Below are positions 63,404 through 64,000 of a stretch of 64,000 nt of DNA, in pieces. The DNA lies in NCBI GenBank assembly GCA_964344185.1, contig CAYFMN010000002.1:62001-126000 (forward strand), in the 5' to 3' direction. Every line of letters starts with the position of its first letter. Position 1 is the stretch's first letter. Origin of the DNA: JAJDAT01 sp964344185 (GTDB lineage: Bacteria; Nitrospinota; Nitrospinia; Nitrospinales; JAJDAT01). A program made the translations under genes and the position numbers. The notes below the pieces were generated by a model. That model ran no database searches, was not told where the DNA came from, and worked only from the letters and a program-made list of their open reading frames with translations.

Positions 63404-63871
63404 ATGCCTGATTTTTTGAAAAAGAAACCAAAGGCTTCATTCTTTCTGGTTTTAGTTTTAAGTCTTCAGTTTTTCTTTCTACCCTTTTACCATCTGCATC
63501 CCGACGATTTGCATGGACATGAGGGAGAACTATCGCCTCATGAACATGAAGGTCATGTCCATTCCCATGAAGTGGAAAGCATAGCTCACTTTCTGGATTT
63601 TCATGGCGAAGAACAAGAAGCGGATGAAGATCATCATCACCCCCATAGCTCTTCCGAGCATGATTCTGATTTTTTTGAAGTCAATCTTAATAAGACGACC
63701 CTGTACCCTAAAAAAACTTTTCAGCTGAATAAAGATTCAGCCGTCATTAGGGTATTGAATATCTCTGAACCGTCTTTTATTAATTTTTTACCGCAAAAAG
63801 CAAGCCTTAAGTTTAATAACAACCTCCCCGGCCCTCCTAAGGGAAGGTCTCCGCCACTCATATTACTCTAA
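63404..63871 (+). CDS. His-rich membrane-associated protein
   Basis: A 155-residue protein with an N-terminal hydrophobic segment (ASFFLVLVLSLQFFFLPFYH) and a long His/Asp/Glu-rich tract (HGHEGELSPHEHEGHVHSHE, HGEEQEADEDHHHPHSSSEH). The rest has no known domain. Such His-rich segments bind zinc, nickel or similar metals. Genes of this type often precede metal efflux systems, but the downstream region is outside the window. A ribosome site GGGGACC precedes the start. Confidence 0.7.
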   Translation: MPDFLKKKPKASFFLVLVLSLQFFFLPFYHLHPDDLHGHEGELSPHEHEGHVHSHEVESIAHFLDFHGEEQEADEDHHHPHSSSEHDSDFFEVNLNKTTLYPKKTFQLNKDSAVIRVLNISEPSFINFLPQKASLKFNNNLPGPPKGRSPPLILL

Positions 63872-63878
63872 GTAATTA

Positions 63879-63896
63879 GGATCTTACAAAAGATCC
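63879..63896 (+). terminator. Hairpin after the His-rich gene
   Basis: GGATCTT / AAGATCC, seven perfect pairs with an ACAA loop, eight bases after the stop codon. No T-run follows, so it may be an attenuator or processing site instead. Confidence 0.4.
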
Positions 63897-64000
63897 CAAT
63901 ACAGTGAAGCTGTTTTCAAAAACTCTTGATGGCATTTAGAGTATGCGTTACTCCTGCGCTTTTATCGAGAACTCTTGTCTTTCTTGTTTTCTACTAAGAA

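Noticed and set aside
1..64000. CRISPR arrays, tRNA and rRNA genes
   Set aside because: None recognised by eye in either strand; a tRNA scan would be decisive, so absence is not proven.

Overview
The window reads as an AT-rich, motile, Gram-negative bacterial chromosome. It carries outer-membrane lipoproteins, a MotB with a peptidoglycan-binding domain, a cytochrome c/porin-like outer-membrane protein and a RibBA fusion. No rRNA or tRNA was recognised, so placement is uncertain; a Nitrospinota- or deltaproteobacteria-like lineage is a guess from gene content only. Two 10-base N runs (inside motA and uvrA) show that this is a draft assembly.

Layout. 0-8 kb: the start of a truncated cell-wall amidase, a phosphoesterase, a tight riboflavin operon (ribD-ribE-ribBA-ribH-nusB), and a cytochrome c/porin-like protein with a SHOCT partner. 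9-12 kb: a flagellar stator operon (motA, motB) led by a response regulator with a degenerate HD-GYP domain. 12-18 kb: a large NACHT ATPase fused to an FGE-like domain, divergent from a rhomboid protease, then hemB. 18-24 kb: surface-polymer genes (TagF-like transferase, sulfate adenylyltransferase, alkaline-phosphatase-fold enzyme with TPRs). 24-26 kb: an orphan phage-tail-fibre-like protein with a discoidin domain. 26-34 kb: radical SAM protein and partner, small lipoproteins, birA, two Slp lipoproteins, a J protein and a sulfatase-fold enzyme. 34-39 kb: a dlt-like adenylation enzyme / carrier protein / MBOAT cassette. 39-43 kb: a GxxExxY cassette inside inverted repeats, a calcium-loop protein and a GT-C glycosyltransferase. 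43-48 kb: a DnaJ-like protein, a small protein resembling the FliF tail, a DUF1566 protein and two oligopeptide-type permeases. 48-53 kb: ubiD and uvrA. 53-57 kb: an island-like block (PIN toxin-antitoxin, duplicated uvrA tail, adenine methylase, frameshifted ParB-like gene) bounded by inverted copies of a short palindromic element. 57-64 kb: M32 carboxypeptidase, a methyltransferase/ATP-grasp fusion, a zinc-ribbon YopT-like cysteine protease and a His-rich membrane protein.

Three families of short non-coding repeats recur. Family 1 is about 105 bp with an internal hairpin (six copies, two subfamilies). Family 2 is about 75 bp with AAGGAACT termini (two inverted copies). Family 3 carries a different but always self-complementary hairpin in each copy. 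They sit next to operons, inside one (oppB/oppC), and directly at the ribD start.

Most promising for follow-up are the NACHT-FGE protein, the YopT-like protease, the 53-57 kb island, the methyltransferase/ATP-grasp fusion, the dlt-like cassette in a Gram-negative, and the repeat families.
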